NCBI GenBank assembly: GCA_963752225.1
Contig: CAVVXS010000010.1
Span: forward strand, 62,001 to 126,000
DNA from: JBBROS01 sp963752225
GTDB lineage: Bacteria; Pseudomonadota; Alphaproteobacteria; Acetobacterales; Acetobacteraceae
DNA length: 64,000 nt
Reading direction: 5' to 3'
Shown here: positions 1-9,644 of the stretch, one piece after another
Numbering within the stretch: the first letter of the stretch is position 1
Layout of the letters: the number at the start of each line of letters is the position of its first letter
The notes under the pieces: generated by a model
Told to the model about the DNA's origin: nothing
Databases searched by the model: none
What the model saw: only the letters and a program-made list of their open reading frames with translations
Translations under genes and position numbers: made by a program

Positions 1-1132
1 CCGGATACTTGTGCTCGAACCACTCGAAGTCGCGGTCGGTCTGCGCTTCCTGCCGCCAGAAGGCGACCGGCCAACCCACCGAGAAGAACTGCGCCGTCTT
101 GTGCACGTAGTTCTTCTTGACGATGCGGTCCCAAGCATGGGCCACGTCGTCATGGTGGATCTTGATGCCGTACTTCTCCAGCGGCAGCATGTAGGTCCGG
201 TAGTAGTCCTCGTAGATCCACCGGTGCCAAAGCTCGGCGTAGCTCTCCTTGTTCTTGTCGCGGTTCGCCGTGCCGTATTCGATGAATGTGCCGATCGCCG
301 CGTCCACGATCGCATGGTTCTGCCAGAACGCGTATTTCAGGTCGCGCTCGAGCAGCTTGTGGTTGTCCGGCTCCTGCAGCATCGCCATCAGCATGGAGTG
401 GCCGTTGCCGATGTGCCGGCTCTCGTCGGACTGCACCGACAGGAACACCGTCGGCAGCGCGTAGTCGCCGTTGCGGGCGGCCTCGGACGGCATGGCGACG
501 AACAGGGTGTTGGTGAACGCCGTCTCGGCCACGACCGTCAGGTAGACGTTGGCCGAGGTGATCGCGTCGCCGGTCACGAACCCTTCGGCGAACTGGCGGC
601 CGATCGTGGTCGCGTAGCACTTGCCAAACGCGGCCTCGGTGATGTCGAACCCGGCCGGGTCGATGTAGTTCTCCATATACCACTTCTTGAGGTTCATCTG
701 GATCGTCGAGTGCCGGAACTCGTCGACCATCTGCATGGTGAACCCGGTGCGCAGCTCCTCGCCGGGCGCCAGCCGGCCGACCATCGCCATCGAGCGGGCG
801 GCCGAGATTTCCGGGAACGGGATGATCGCCAGGAACAGCTTCATCCACTCGATCCAGCGCGGCTCCACGTTGCGGAACATGTCGCCGCGGAGCGCCGCGT
901 CGAGCGCGCCGTAGACCCGGTTGTCCTTCTCTTCCTGCATCGGGAAGTAGGACCGCAGGACCTGCTTCATCGGGTCGCGCGGGGTCTTCTTGATCTTGTA
1001 ATCGGTCGGGAAGGTCATTGCTTCCTGGACGTATGAGGGCGTCCAGCCGAGGTCGGCGACCCGCTTCGCCGCCTCGCCGATGCTGATCCCGCGTTGGGCG
1101 GTGATCTTGTTGAGGTTCAAGCCATCAGGCAT
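1..1132 (-). CDS. Soluble diiron monooxygenase, hydroxylase alpha subunit (partial)
   Basis: Large subunit of a bacterial multicomponent monooxygenase that hydroxylates small hydrocarbons with O2 at a carboxylate-bridged diiron site. The first 377 codons are present and the C-terminus lies beyond the left edge. All six iron ligands can be placed: E108, E138, H141 (EFRH), E203, E237 and H240 (ESRH). Their spacing of 30, 3, 65, 34 and 3 residues equals that of MmoX (E114/E144/H147/E209/E243/H246). T207 matches the conserved active-site Thr. Q145 stands where MmoX has Cys151, which argues against methane as substrate. The ATG at 1132 follows a GGAGG ribosome site. A neighbouring alcohol dehydrogenase and sigma-54 activator suggest a propane- or alkene-type enzyme (inference). 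The reductase and coupling subunits would lie further left. Confidence 0.9.
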   Translation of the reverse strand, partial: MPDGLNLNKITAQRGISIGEAAKRVADLGWTPSYVQEAMTFPTDYKIKKTPRDPMKQVLRSYFPMQEEKDNRVYGALDAALRGDMFRNVEPRWIEWMKLFLAIIPFPEISAARSMAMVGRLAPGEELRTGFTMQMVDEFRHSTIQMNLKKWYMENYIDPAGFDITEAAFGKCYATTIGRQFAEGFVTGDAITSANVYLTVVAETAFTNTLFVAMPSEAARNGDYALPTVFLSVQSDESRHIGNGHSMLMAMLQEPDNHKLLERDLKYAFWQNHAIVDAAIGTFIEYGTANRDKNKESYAELWHRWIYEDYYRTYMLPLEKYGIKIHHDDVAHAWDRIVKKNYVHKTAQFFSVGWPVAFWRQEAQTDRDFEWFEHKYP

Positions 1133-1258
1133 GTGTTCGATCCTCCATTATGGTCGTTGGCCGTCAGGGTCGTCATGGCACCGCAAGGCGGAACCAGCCG
1201 GCGTCGGGCACGTTGCCCTGTCGCCAGCCAAGCCGCCGCCGTGCGTGAGGCTCTCAGC

Positions 1259-1274
1259 AGCAATCGGCGTGCCA
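1259..1274 (-). promoter_or_regulatory. Sigma-54 (-24/-12) promoter of the monooxygenase operon
   Basis: On the minus strand the sequence is TGGCACGCCGATTGCT, a full match to the sigma-54 consensus TGGCACG-N4-TTGCW, with the invariant GG and GC in the correct spacing. Transcription would begin near 1248 and leave a leader of about 115 nt before the hydroxylase ATG at 1132. A sigma-54 activator gene lies 2.7 kb away at 3944. Confidence 0.85.
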
Positions 1275-1357
1275 ATCCCTTTCGACAAAAAATGTCGTGT
1301 ATTGTCAGGAACTTGGCAACGAGCAAGCGGTGTCCCGCCCGGCACGGGAACCCCACC

Positions 1358-1420
1358 GTCTCAAGTTGAGACAGGTCCCGCGTCCACCCCGTCTCGGGTT
1401 GGAACAGGTGTGTCACACCT
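1358..1420. promoter_or_regulatory. Candidate upstream activator sites for the monooxygenase promoter
   Basis: Three 15-bp dyads lie 84-146 bp upstream of the -24 element. GTCTCAAGTTGAGAC (1358-1372) is a perfect 7-bp inverted repeat. GTCTCGGGTTGGAAC (1391-1405) matches it at 11 of 15 positions, with centres 33 bp apart (about three helical turns). AGGTGTGTCACACCT (1406-1420) is perfect with 7-bp arms but has another sequence and overlaps the stop of the 62-aa gene. The position fits enhancer sites of a sigma-54 activator; binding is inferred. Confidence 0.5.
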
Positions 1421-1601
1421 TGTGCTCGGCCGCCGGCGGCATCAGCGGCTTACCCTCGGCAATAAAGCGCGCAGCCAGAATCAGCGTGCCCATGGTGAAC
1501 TCCTTGCCATGCGCCGCTATCATCGCTTCCGCGAGCTCGCCGACCCGGCGGAAATAGGTGTCCTTGGTTTCCGTCTCGCCCGGCCGTGCCGATCCGTTCA
1601 T
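1413..1601 (-). CDS. Small uncharacterised protein of the monooxygenase locus (62 aa)
   Basis: Predicted soluble 62-residue protein with no cysteine pair, signal peptide or membrane segment; I do not recognise the family. The middle contains YFRRVGELAEAMIAAHGKEF, which looks helical. The ATG at 1601 overlaps the stop of the upstream WD40-like gene by 4 bases (ATGA), so the two are probably translationally coupled. A longer in-frame reading begins upstream, but it runs inside the WD40 gene and has no ribosome site as good as GAGGGCGG before 1601. It could be a small accessory or assembly factor for the oxygenase, judged only by position. Confidence 0.6.
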   Translation of the reverse strand: MNGSARPGETETKDTYFRRVGELAEAMIAAHGKEFTMGTLILAARFIAEGKPLMPPAAEHKV

Positions 1602-2668
1602 GCCGCCCTCTCCGAGTTTTGGTCTGCCGCGCCGTCGCGGAACAGCACGTCCGGCAGCGCGACCATCTCGCAAGCGCCGCCGGCGGTCCCGAGCGCCAGC
1701 CACTCGCCGGTTGCCGAGAACGCCAGCGCGCGCGCCGGGTCCGGCCCGTTGGCGCGCAGCAGCAACGCCCCGGGCGTGCCCGGTTGGCCGAGCGTGACGG
1801 CGCCGGTGCCATAGGCCACCGCCAGCAGCGGCCGGCGGGGATGGAACGCGAAGGCCGCGACGTCACGCCCGAACGCGTCGCCGCCCGGCGCCGGCGCCCA
1901 GGCCGAGCCGTCCGGTGCCAGGCGCCACAACCGCAGCCCCTCGGCGCCCAGTCCGGCCAGCAGCGTGCCGCCGGGCGCGAATGCCGCCGCCCGCAACGTG
2001 CCCGAGTGGCCCGGCAACGCCACCCGCCCCGGCGGCTCCGTGCGCCACAGCGCCGCCCCGGCCAACCACCCCCCATCCGGGCTGAACAGCAGCGAGGGCG
2101 ACGGTCCGGCGCCCTCGAGCAGCCGGAGATCCGGACCGCGGCACACCGCGGCGCCGTCCGCCAGCGACACCGCCAAACCGCCCGCGGGGTGCCAGGCGAG
2201 CGCGCTTGCCCCCCCTGGCAGCGCATCCGGGACGTCCACGCCGGGACCGGCCTCGAGACGGCCGCCCGCCAGGCACGCCCAGCCGTTGCGGACCGAGACC
2301 ACGCGCTGCACCGGCGCCGCGAACTTCGCGACTTTTTCGGCGGTCCCGTCCGGGTCCACCCGGCGCAGCCGCCCGTCGCTGCAGCCGACCAGGAAGCCGA
2401 CACCCCAGGCCGCCAGCGCCAGGCATGGCCCGCGCGACACCGCGACCCGCACCAGCGGCCGCGTCTCGCCACGCGCCGGCACCAGCTCGACGCGGCTGTC
2501 GCGCTGCCGCACGGTGGGCGCGCCCTCCCACGGCGCCGGGCCGAGCGCCACCGTCCCGTCCGCCAAGGCGAAGGCGGCGCAACCGCCGCTCCAGGCCAGC
2601 GCCTGCACTGCGCTGCCGAGCGCCCAGCTGGCGCCCAGCACCTCTGCCAAGGGCGGCTGCAGCGTCAC
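1598..2668 (-). CDS. WD40-like beta-propeller protein
   Basis: 356-aa protein made of repeated short beta-rich blocks with patterns such as ALAWHPAGGLAVSLADG, LLFSPDGGWLAG, AFAFHPRRPLLAVAYG and ALAFSATGEWLALGT, spaced about 40 residues apart as in WD40 propellers. No signal peptide is evident, so it is probably cytoplasmic. The GTG start at 2668 overlaps the stop of the alcohol dehydrogenase (GTGA), and its own stop overlaps the next small gene, so it sits inside the dehydrogenase transcript. A propeller is a likely protein-interaction scaffold. Its role in the monooxygenase locus is not known to me. Confidence 0.75.
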   Translation of the reverse strand: MTLQPPLAEVLGASWALGSAVQALAWSGGCAAFALADGTVALGPAPWEGAPTVRQRDSRVELVPARGETRPLVRVAVSRGPCLALAAWGVGFLVGCSDGRLRRVDPDGTAEKVAKFAAPVQRVVSVRNGWACLAGGRLEAGPGVDVPDALPGGASALAWHPAGGLAVSLADGAAVCRGPDLRLLEGAGPSPSLLFSPDGGWLAGAALWRTEPPGRVALPGHSGTLRAAAFAPGGTLLAGLGAEGLRLWRLAPDGSAWAPAPGGDAFGRDVAAFAFHPRRPLLAVAYGTGAVTLGQPGTPGALLLRANGPDPARALAFSATGEWLALGTAGGACEMVALPDVLFRDGAADQNSERAA

Positions 2669-3708
2669 GGGACCAGCACGGCCCGGCCGCGGATCCGCCC
2701 GTTATGCAGGTCGTGCAGCGCCTGGTTCGCCTCGCTCAGCCGATACTGCCGGGTTGCCAGGTTGACCAAGCCGCGGTCGGCCAGCGCCATCAGCTCGACC
2801 AGTTCCGGATAGGTCCCGACCAAGTTGCCGACGATCGTTTTCTCGGTGGTGATCATGTCGATGGTCGGCAGATCGATTTTACCGCCGTAGCCGACGATGT
2901 AGTAGAAGCCGCCATTGCCGGTCATCGCCAGGCCCTTGGCGACCGCATCGCCCTCGCCCACGAAATCCAGCACCGCCTCGGCGCCCCGCCCGTGCGTCAA
3001 CTCGAGCACGGCGGCAACCTCGTCGCCATCCGCGCGCACTGTGTGGTGCGCGCCGCATTCGGTGGCGAGGCCGAGCCCGGTTTCGGCCCGGTCGACGGCG
3101 ATGATCTCGGCCGCGCACAGCGCCTTGAGCACCTGAATGCCGATATGGCCCAGCCCGCCGACGCCGATCACCACGGCGAACTGCCCCGGCAGCAGGTGGC
3201 GCGAGGCTTTCTTGGCGGCCCGGTAGGCCGTCAGACCGGCGTCGGTGTATGGCGCCACATCCTTCGGCGCCAATGACTGCGGCAGCTTGATCAGGCTGCG
3301 CTCCCCGGTCAGCAGGTACTCGGCATAGCCGCCATTGGCGTTGATGCCGGGAAAGCTGCTGTCGGTCGCGTGCATGTCGTCGCCGCGGCGGCAGGCGAGG
3401 CAGTGGCCGCTGGTGACCAGCGGGTGGCAGATCACGGCGTCGCCCTTCTTCAGGCCCTCGACGCCCGAGCCGACCTCCTCGATCCAGCCGGCGTTCTCGT
3501 GGCCCATGATGTAGGGCAGCGCGACCTCGACCTTGCTGCGCCAGATGCCTTCGACGATGTGCAAATCGGTCCGGCACACACCGGCGCCGCCGATCCGTAT
3601 CACCACGTCGGTCGGACGCCGCAGCTTCGGGTCAGCCACGTCCTCGTAGCGGACGAACTCGTCGCCGCTCAGCGTCTCGTCGTACCGGTGCAGCACGGCT
3701 GCCTTCAT
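2665..3708 (-). CDS. Zinc-dependent alcohol dehydrogenase (MDR family)
   Basis: 347-aa medium-chain dehydrogenase that probably oxidises the alcohol made by the adjacent monooxygenase, using NAD. Visible features are the catalytic-zinc Cys in GVCRTDLH, the GHENAGWIEEVGSGV block, an Asp in YTDAGLTAYRA that could act as third zinc ligand, and the Rossmann motif VIGVGGLGHIGIQVLKA. The structural-zinc lobe is degenerate: it reads SGHCLACRRGDDMHATD, so only two of the usual four cysteines are present. ATG at 3708 is chosen because the family begins with MKAAVL and because the sigma-54 promoter lies just upstream. It is first gene of the transcript with the WD40-like and 62-aa genes. Confidence 0.9.
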   Translation of the reverse strand: MKAAVLHRYDETLSGDEFVRYEDVADPKLRRPTDVVIRIGGAGVCRTDLHIVEGIWRSKVEVALPYIMGHENAGWIEEVGSGVEGLKKGDAVICHPLVTSGHCLACRRGDDMHATDSSFPGINANGGYAEYLLTGERSLIKLPQSLAPKDVAPYTDAGLTAYRAAKKASRHLLPGQFAVVIGVGGLGHIGIQVLKALCAAEIIAVDRAETGLGLATECGAHHTVRADGDEVAAVLELTHGRGAEAVLDFVGEGDAVAKGLAMTGNGGFYYIVGYGGKIDLPTIDMITTEKTIVGNLVGTYPELVELMALADRGLVNLATRQYRLSEANQALHDLHNGRIRGRAVLVP

Positions 3709-3770
3709 CGCGCATCCCCCCCTTGTCGAGTGCCGCCTCTCATGATGCCGGCGCGGCTTGGGACCTGTAG

Positions 3771-3786
3771 AGCACGCCGCGTGCCA
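3771..3786 (-). promoter_or_regulatory. Sigma-54 (-24/-12) promoter of the alcohol dehydrogenase operon
   Basis: On the minus strand the sequence is TGGCACGCGGCGTGCT. It matches TGGCACG-N4-TTGCW at every conserved position except one T in the -12 element, with correct GG/GC spacing. The expected start is near 3760, about 50 nt before the dehydrogenase ATG. The divergent sigma-54 activator gene begins 158 bp away. Confidence 0.8.
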
Positions 3787-3840
3787 AGGGGCGTCGGCAC
3801 GCATTTCCGGCGTCCCTCGCGCAAATGTTCGCGACAAGCT

Positions 3841-3887
3841 GTGCCGTTCTGGCGCAGCATCGCCGGAACACTGTGCCGCCACGGAAC
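3841..3887. promoter_or_regulatory. Candidate activator sites between adh and the regulator gene
   Basis: Two related 15-mers, GTGCCGTTCTGGCGC (3841-3855) and GTGCCGCCACGGAAC (3873-3887), have centres 32 bp apart, much like the pair at the monooxygenase promoter. An alternative reading is one longer dyad, GTTCTGGCG-N6-CGCCGGAAC at 3846-3869, with one mismatch. Both lie 55-101 bp upstream of the -24 element, the usual place for enhancer sites. Function is inferred from position and symmetry. Confidence 0.4.
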
Positions 3888-3943
3888 GCCGGGCGATGCC
3901 TGGCCGACCGGAACGACAAGAGCGGCGATGGGGAGAGCAACGC

Positions 3944-5743
<1,800 letters not shown>

Positions 5744-5758
5744 CCCGGCCGGCGACTG

Positions 5759-6268
5759 TCAGCCTGGCGGTTCGAGCAGCAGGTCTTCGCGCCGGGGCAG
5801 GTCGCGTAGCCCGCTCAGCCCGAACTGGCTGAGGAACGCCGCCGTCGTGCCCCAAAGCGTTGGCCGGCCGGGCACCTCGCGACGTCCCTTCGGCTCGATC
5901 AGCCCGGCTTCCAGCAGCGCGTCCACCGAGGCCTGGCTCAACGAGGCGCCACGCACCGCCTCGATCTCGGCGCGCGTCACCGGCTGATGGTAGGCGATCA
6001 CCGCCAGCGCCTCCATTGCCGCCCGCGGCAGCCGGCGCGGCTGCGGCACCACCTTGGTCAGGGCGGGCGCCAAGTCGGCGGCGGTGCGGAACTGCCACCC
6101 GCCGGCCACCTCGACCAGCTCCACCCCGCGTCCGGCGTAGCGCGCCTGCACCGCCGCCAGGACCGCGTCGGCGTCGACGTCGTCGGGTAGCAGCCGCGCC
6201 ACGGCACTTGGCGCCACCGGCTCGGCGCTCGCGAAGATCAGCGCTTCCACCAGGCGCTCAGGGTCCAT
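5759..6268 (-). CDS. scpB: Segregation and condensation protein B
   Basis: 169-aa ScpB, the winged-helix partner that binds ScpA in the bacterial SMC condensin. The sequence carries family blocks near LVEALIFASAEPV, ALAVIAYHQPVTRAEIE and LLEAGLIEPKGRREVPGRP, with the expected tandem winged-helix length. ATG 6268 lies 11 bases inside the scpA 3' end, typical of scpAB coupling. It is the last gene of the minus-strand run M50 protease-scpA-scpB and is convergent with the sigma-54 activator. Confidence 0.93.
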   Translation of the reverse strand: MDPERLVEALIFASAEPVAPSAVARLLPDDVDADAVLAAVQARYAGRGVELVEVAGGWQFRTAADLAPALTKVVPQPRRLPRAAMEALAVIAYHQPVTRAEIEAVRGASLSQASVDALLEAGLIEPKGRREVPGRPTLWGTTAAFLSQFGLSGLRDLPRREDLLLEPPG

Positions 6269-7025
6269 CGGCCGCACTGCGAACGAAGATGTCACCGAAC
6301 GGCCGCTCCTGCCGCAGATCCGCGGTGCCGGCCCGTGCCAGTTCGAGCCCGGCCAGAAGGGTGCTCGCCATCGCCGCCCGGCGCTGCACCGGGTCGTCGG
6401 CGACATGCGGCAGGAAGCCCGCCAGCGAGGTCCAGCCGGGCCGGCGGCCAAGCAGCCGCTCGAGCCGGCTCATCGCCTCGGCGACGGTCCAGAACCGCGG
6501 CGGCTTGGGCTGGTAAGCGTGCTGGGCGCCGCCGCGCCGCACGGCGGCCATGTAGGCCCGCATCAGCCCGGCGAGGTCAGCGGCCAGGACCGAGCGGTCC
6601 ACGCGGATCAATCGCTCCGGCGCGCCGCGGGCGAACACGTCGTGGCCGAGTTGCGGACGGATGGCGAGCCAGCGCGCGCCGCGCTGCACATGCTCGAGCG
6701 CCTCGAGACGCGCCGCGAGAACCTCGGCCGCCTCTTCGGCTTCCGCCGCGGCGTCGCTGCCGGCCGGCAGCAGCAAGCGCGACTTGAGCCAGGTCAGCCA
6801 AGCCGCCATCACCAGCCAATCGGCGGCAAGCTCCAGGCGGATGCGCCGGGCACCCTCGATGATGGCGAGGTATTGCTCGACCAAGGACAGGATCGAGATG
6901 CGCGCCAGGTCCACCTTCTGGCCACGCGCCAGGTCGAGCAGCAGGTCGAGCGGCCCTTCGAACCCGTCGAGGCTCAGCATCAGTTGGGGCTCGGCAGCCG
7001 CCGCGGGCCGGATCGCCTCAGACAT
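6258..7025 (-). CDS. scpA: Segregation and condensation protein A
   Basis: 255-aa ScpA kleisin that bridges the SMC heads. The N-terminal block LDGFEGPLDLLLDLARGQKVDL and the following ISILSLVEQYLAII are diagnostic. A middle Glu/Ala-rich linker precedes a C-terminal part (FWTVAEAMSRLERLLGRRPGW). ATG 7025 is chosen; an upstream GTG-type extension would overlap the protease gene further. The start overlaps the M50 gene stop by 8 bases and the end overlaps scpB. Confidence 0.93.
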   Translation of the reverse strand: MSEAIRPAAAAEPQLMLSLDGFEGPLDLLLDLARGQKVDLARISILSLVEQYLAIIEGARRIRLELAADWLVMAAWLTWLKSRLLLPAGSDAAAEAEEAAEVLAARLEALEHVQRGARWLAIRPQLGHDVFARGAPERLIRVDRSVLAADLAGLMRAYMAAVRRGGAQHAYQPKPPRFWTVAEAMSRLERLLGRRPGWTSLAGFLPHVADDPVQRRAAMASTLLAGLELARAGTADLRQERPFGDIFVRSAADGP

Positions 7026-7719
7026 CGAGGAAGGCGAGCCGGTACACAAGATGGAAGGCTTGCGGCAGGATGGTGTTGAGCGCCGAGCCGACCGGGTCGA
7101 AGCGGACGCCCATTTCCGCCAGCAATCGCGGCCCGAGAAACACGAGCAGGATGACGATCACGATGCCGGCGCGTTCCAGCCGCGCCCAGGCGGCCGCCCA
7201 GCGCTCCGGCAGCACGCCCACCATGATGCGGCCGCCGTCGAGCGGCGGGATCGGCAGCAGGTTGAACAGCCCGAGCACCAGGTTCGCCAGAACGAACGTT
7301 TCGAGCATCGCCAAGCCGAGCACCGCCGCCGTGTCGGGCAGGTAGTCCAGCCCGTGCATCGCCAGCGCACCGAGCCAGGCCAGCACGAAGTTGGCGGCCG
7401 GTCCTGCGGCCGCGACCAGCGCCATGCCGCGGCGCGGGTCACGGAAGCGGTGTGCCGAGACCGGCACCGGCTTGGCCCAGCCGAACAGGAACGAGATACG
7501 CCCGATCGTCAGCAACTGACCGAGCGCCAGCAGGCCAGGCAGGATCAGCGTGCCGAACCGGTCGATGTGCCGCAGCGGGTTGAGCGACAGGCGCCCCATG
7601 CGCCGCGCCGTGTCGTCGCCCAGCGCGAGGGCGGCATAGCCGTGCGCGGCCTCGTGCAGCGTGATCGCCACAATGGCCGGGATCGCGGCGAGCACGATCT
7701 GCAGCAGCACATCGTTCAT
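7018..7719 (-). CDS. Site-2 protease-like M50 family membrane metalloprotease
   Basis: 233-aa integral membrane zinc protease. The zinc motif HEAAHG sits in the first membrane segment (about residues 22-27) and the second metal motif is NLLPIPPLDGGR in a later one, the order seen in compact YwhC-type site-2 proteases. Several hydrophobic spans are visible. It lacks PDZ and CBS domains, so it is the minimal form rather than RseP. The ATG at 7719 overlaps the nagZ stop by 4 bases. Substrate unknown; its place between nagZ and scpA is common in alphaproteobacteria. Confidence 0.9.
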   Translation of the reverse strand: MNDVLLQIVLAAIPAIVAITLHEAAHGYAALALGDDTARRMGRLSLNPLRHIDRFGTLILPGLLALGQLLTIGRISFLFGWAKPVPVSAHRFRDPRRGMALVAAAGPAANFVLAWLGALAMHGLDYLPDTAAVLGLAMLETFVLANLVLGLFNLLPIPPLDGGRIMVGVLPERWAAAWARLERAGIVIVILLVFLGPRLLAEMGVRFDPVGSALNTILPQAFHLVYRLAFLDV

Positions 7720-8726
7720 GCTGCCACCACGCCGGCAAGCAGCGCCGCCTGGTCGGCCACCAGGGTGTCGTGGTTGAGCGAAAGCCGGGAGCGCGCCGCC
7801 AAGCTTGCCGCCCGCGCCAGCCGGCCGCGGGCGGCAGCGGCAAGCTCCGGCACGGCACCCAGCACCGCCTCCGAATCCGCCAGCCGCCCCGAGCAATGCA
7901 GCGCGAGGTCGCAGCCCGCGGCGACCGAATCCCGCGCGCGGGAGCCGGGGTCGCCGGACAACGCCGACATCGCCAAGTCGTCGCTGACGAGCACGCCGTC
8001 GAAGCCGATCGTGCCGCGGATGGTCTGGGCGATCACCCGCCGCGACAAGGTCGCCGGCCGCTCGGGATCGAGGCCGGCGAACAGGATGTGCGCCGTCATC
8101 ATCCACGGCAGGCTGTTGCACTGCTTGAACACGGCGATGTCGGGCGTGAGATCGGTGGTTGCGTCCACGAACGGCAGGGCGGCGTGGCTATCCACCCGCG
8201 CGCGGCCATGGCCCGGCGCGTGCTTGCCGACCGGTTGCACCCCGGCGCTCAGCAGCCCGTCCGCCATCGATTGCGCCAAGGCGCCCACACGGGCCGGGTC
8301 GCTGCCGTAGGCACGGTCGCCGATCGCGCCCGTGGTCTCGTCGTGAAGCAGGTCGAGCACCGGGGCGCACACCACGTCGAACCCGGCCTCCCGGCACTCG
8401 AGCCCGATCAGCGCACCGGTGAGCCAGGCCAGGCGCAAGCCCGCGGCAGGGTCCTCGGCGGCGACCGCGCCGACCAGGCCCGCCGCCGGTTGGGCCGTCC
8501 AGCCGGGCGGCCGCAGGCGGGCGACCCGGCCGCCTTCCTGATCGACCATCATGCGGGCGCCGGCGGGCATGGCCTCGCGCAGGTCACCGACCAGCCGGGC
8601 CAGCTGCGCCGGGTCCTTGATGTTGCGGGCGAACAGGATGACGCCGGCCGGGGGCAACGCTTCGAATAGCGCCGCCTCGTCCCGCATCAGTTCGGGTCCG
8701 TCGATGCCGACGATGGCTGCCTTCAT
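7716..8726 (-). CDS. nagZ: Beta-N-acetylhexosaminidase (GH3)
   Basis: 336-aa cytoplasmic glycosidase of muropeptide recycling, which removes GlcNAc from GlcNAc-anhydroMurNAc peptides. Family marks are GVILFARNIKDPAQL, DQEGGRVARL, the catalytic His loop KHAPGHGRARVDSH, and the nucleophile Asp in VLVSDDLAMSAL. Length is usual for NagZ. ATG at 8726 starts directly with MKAAIVGIDGPEL. Downstream genes overlap it by 4 bases; a 105-bp spacer separates it from the SPOR-protein gene upstream. Confidence 0.93.
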   Translation of the reverse strand: MKAAIVGIDGPELMRDEAALFEALPPAGVILFARNIKDPAQLARLVGDLREAMPAGARMMVDQEGGRVARLRPPGWTAQPAAGLVGAVAAEDPAAGLRLAWLTGALIGLECREAGFDVVCAPVLDLLHDETTGAIGDRAYGSDPARVGALAQSMADGLLSAGVQPVGKHAPGHGRARVDSHAALPFVDATTDLTPDIAVFKQCNSLPWMMTAHILFAGLDPERPATLSRRVIAQTIRGTIGFDGVLVSDDLAMSALSGDPGSRARDSVAAGCDLALHCSGRLADSEAVLGAVPELAAAARGRLARAASLAARSRLSLNHDTLVADQAALLAGVVAA

Positions 8727-8831
8727 GCCCCCGCCCGGCCCAGCGCGTTGCGTGTCATGCGGTCACCATAACGCAGGACCGATGCCGTCAACACCCGGGC
8801 GGCGCGGCCGGCGCGCCGGCCAGGGATCGGG

Positions 8832-9641
8832 TCAGAAGCTCGCGATGGTGCAGGACGCGCCCTTGGCGCGCAGCTTGGCGCAGAACGCAGTGGCATCGGC
8901 CACGTCGGTGAAGCCGGTGGTGCGCAGCCGCCAGAACGGCTTGCCGTCGCGCTCCGCCTTCTGCAGCGTCGGCCGGCGGTCGCCAATCACGTCGGGCAGC
9001 ATCTTGCCAAGCCGCTGCCATTCCGCCATGGCGGCCGCCTCGGAGCCGAGTGCGGCAAGCTGCACCAGGGTCGGCCCGGCGCCGGCGGTGGTGGATGGCG
9101 CAGGGGCCGCCTTCACGGCCACGGCGGGCGGGACGGCAGGTGGCCGCGTTGCGACGGCGGGCGCGGCGGCCCTGGGCGGGGTGTCGGGAAGCGGGCTGAC
9201 CGAACTCGGAAGCGCCACGGGCGCAGCCGGCTCGATGACCGGCGACGGTGCCGGGTTAGCGGCGGGAGCGGTCTGACCCATCTGCGCCCGGAGCGCCTGC
9301 GGGGCGGGCAACTCGGCGGCCGGGGCCATGCGCTCGCTGCCACGTACGCCGTCGCCCAGCTCGTCCGCGGCCGCGATCTGCATGCCGCCTGGATTGTCCG
9401 GCTTGACCCGCAACGGCCGGCTGTCGGCCTCGATTACCGGAACGGCGACGGGCCGGCGCCCCATCATCGCCCAGCCGCCCATGCCGAGCAGCAGCAAGCC
9501 GCCAAGGCCAGCGGCGCCCAGCATCGCCCAGCGCATGCCGGGCTCGGAGCGCCCGGCCGGCCGTGGCCGGTAGCTCGGCGACAAGGGTGCCCGCGCGGCC
9601 GGCGCGTAACCCATCGCAGGAATCCGAAGATCGTCAGACAC
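8832..9641 (-). CDS. SPOR-domain cell-envelope protein
   Basis: 269-aa protein with a short cytoplasmic tail, one membrane segment (about residues 38-62), a long Pro/Ala-rich periplasmic linker and a C-terminal SPOR domain (about 195-269, TLVQLAALGSEAAAMAEWQRL to CAKLRAKGASCTIASF). SPOR domains bind denuded septal peptidoglycan, so a role at the division site is likely. The start is GTG at 9641, three bases after the argS stop. The argS-SPOR-nagZ-M50-scpA-scpB order is conserved in many alphaproteobacteria. Confidence 0.88.
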   Translation of the reverse strand: MSDDLRIPAMGYAPAARAPLSPSYRPRPAGRSEPGMRWAMLGAAGLGGLLLLGMGGWAMMGRRPVAVPVIEADSRPLRVKPDNPGGMQIAAADELGDGVRGSERMAPAAELPAPQALRAQMGQTAPAANPAPSPVIEPAAPVALPSSVSPLPDTPPRAAAPAVATRPPAVPPAVAVKAAPAPSTTAGAGPTLVQLAALGSEAAAMAEWQRLGKMLPDVIGDRRPTLQKAERDGKPFWRLRTTGFTDVADATAFCAKLRAKGASCTIASF

Positions 9642-9644
9642 GGT

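Noticed and set aside
1283..1297. Short inverted repeat CGACA-AAAAA-TGTCG just upstream of the -24 element.
   Set aside because: Only 5-bp arms and too close to the sigma-54 promoter for an enhancer site. It might matter for DNA bending, but I cannot support a call.
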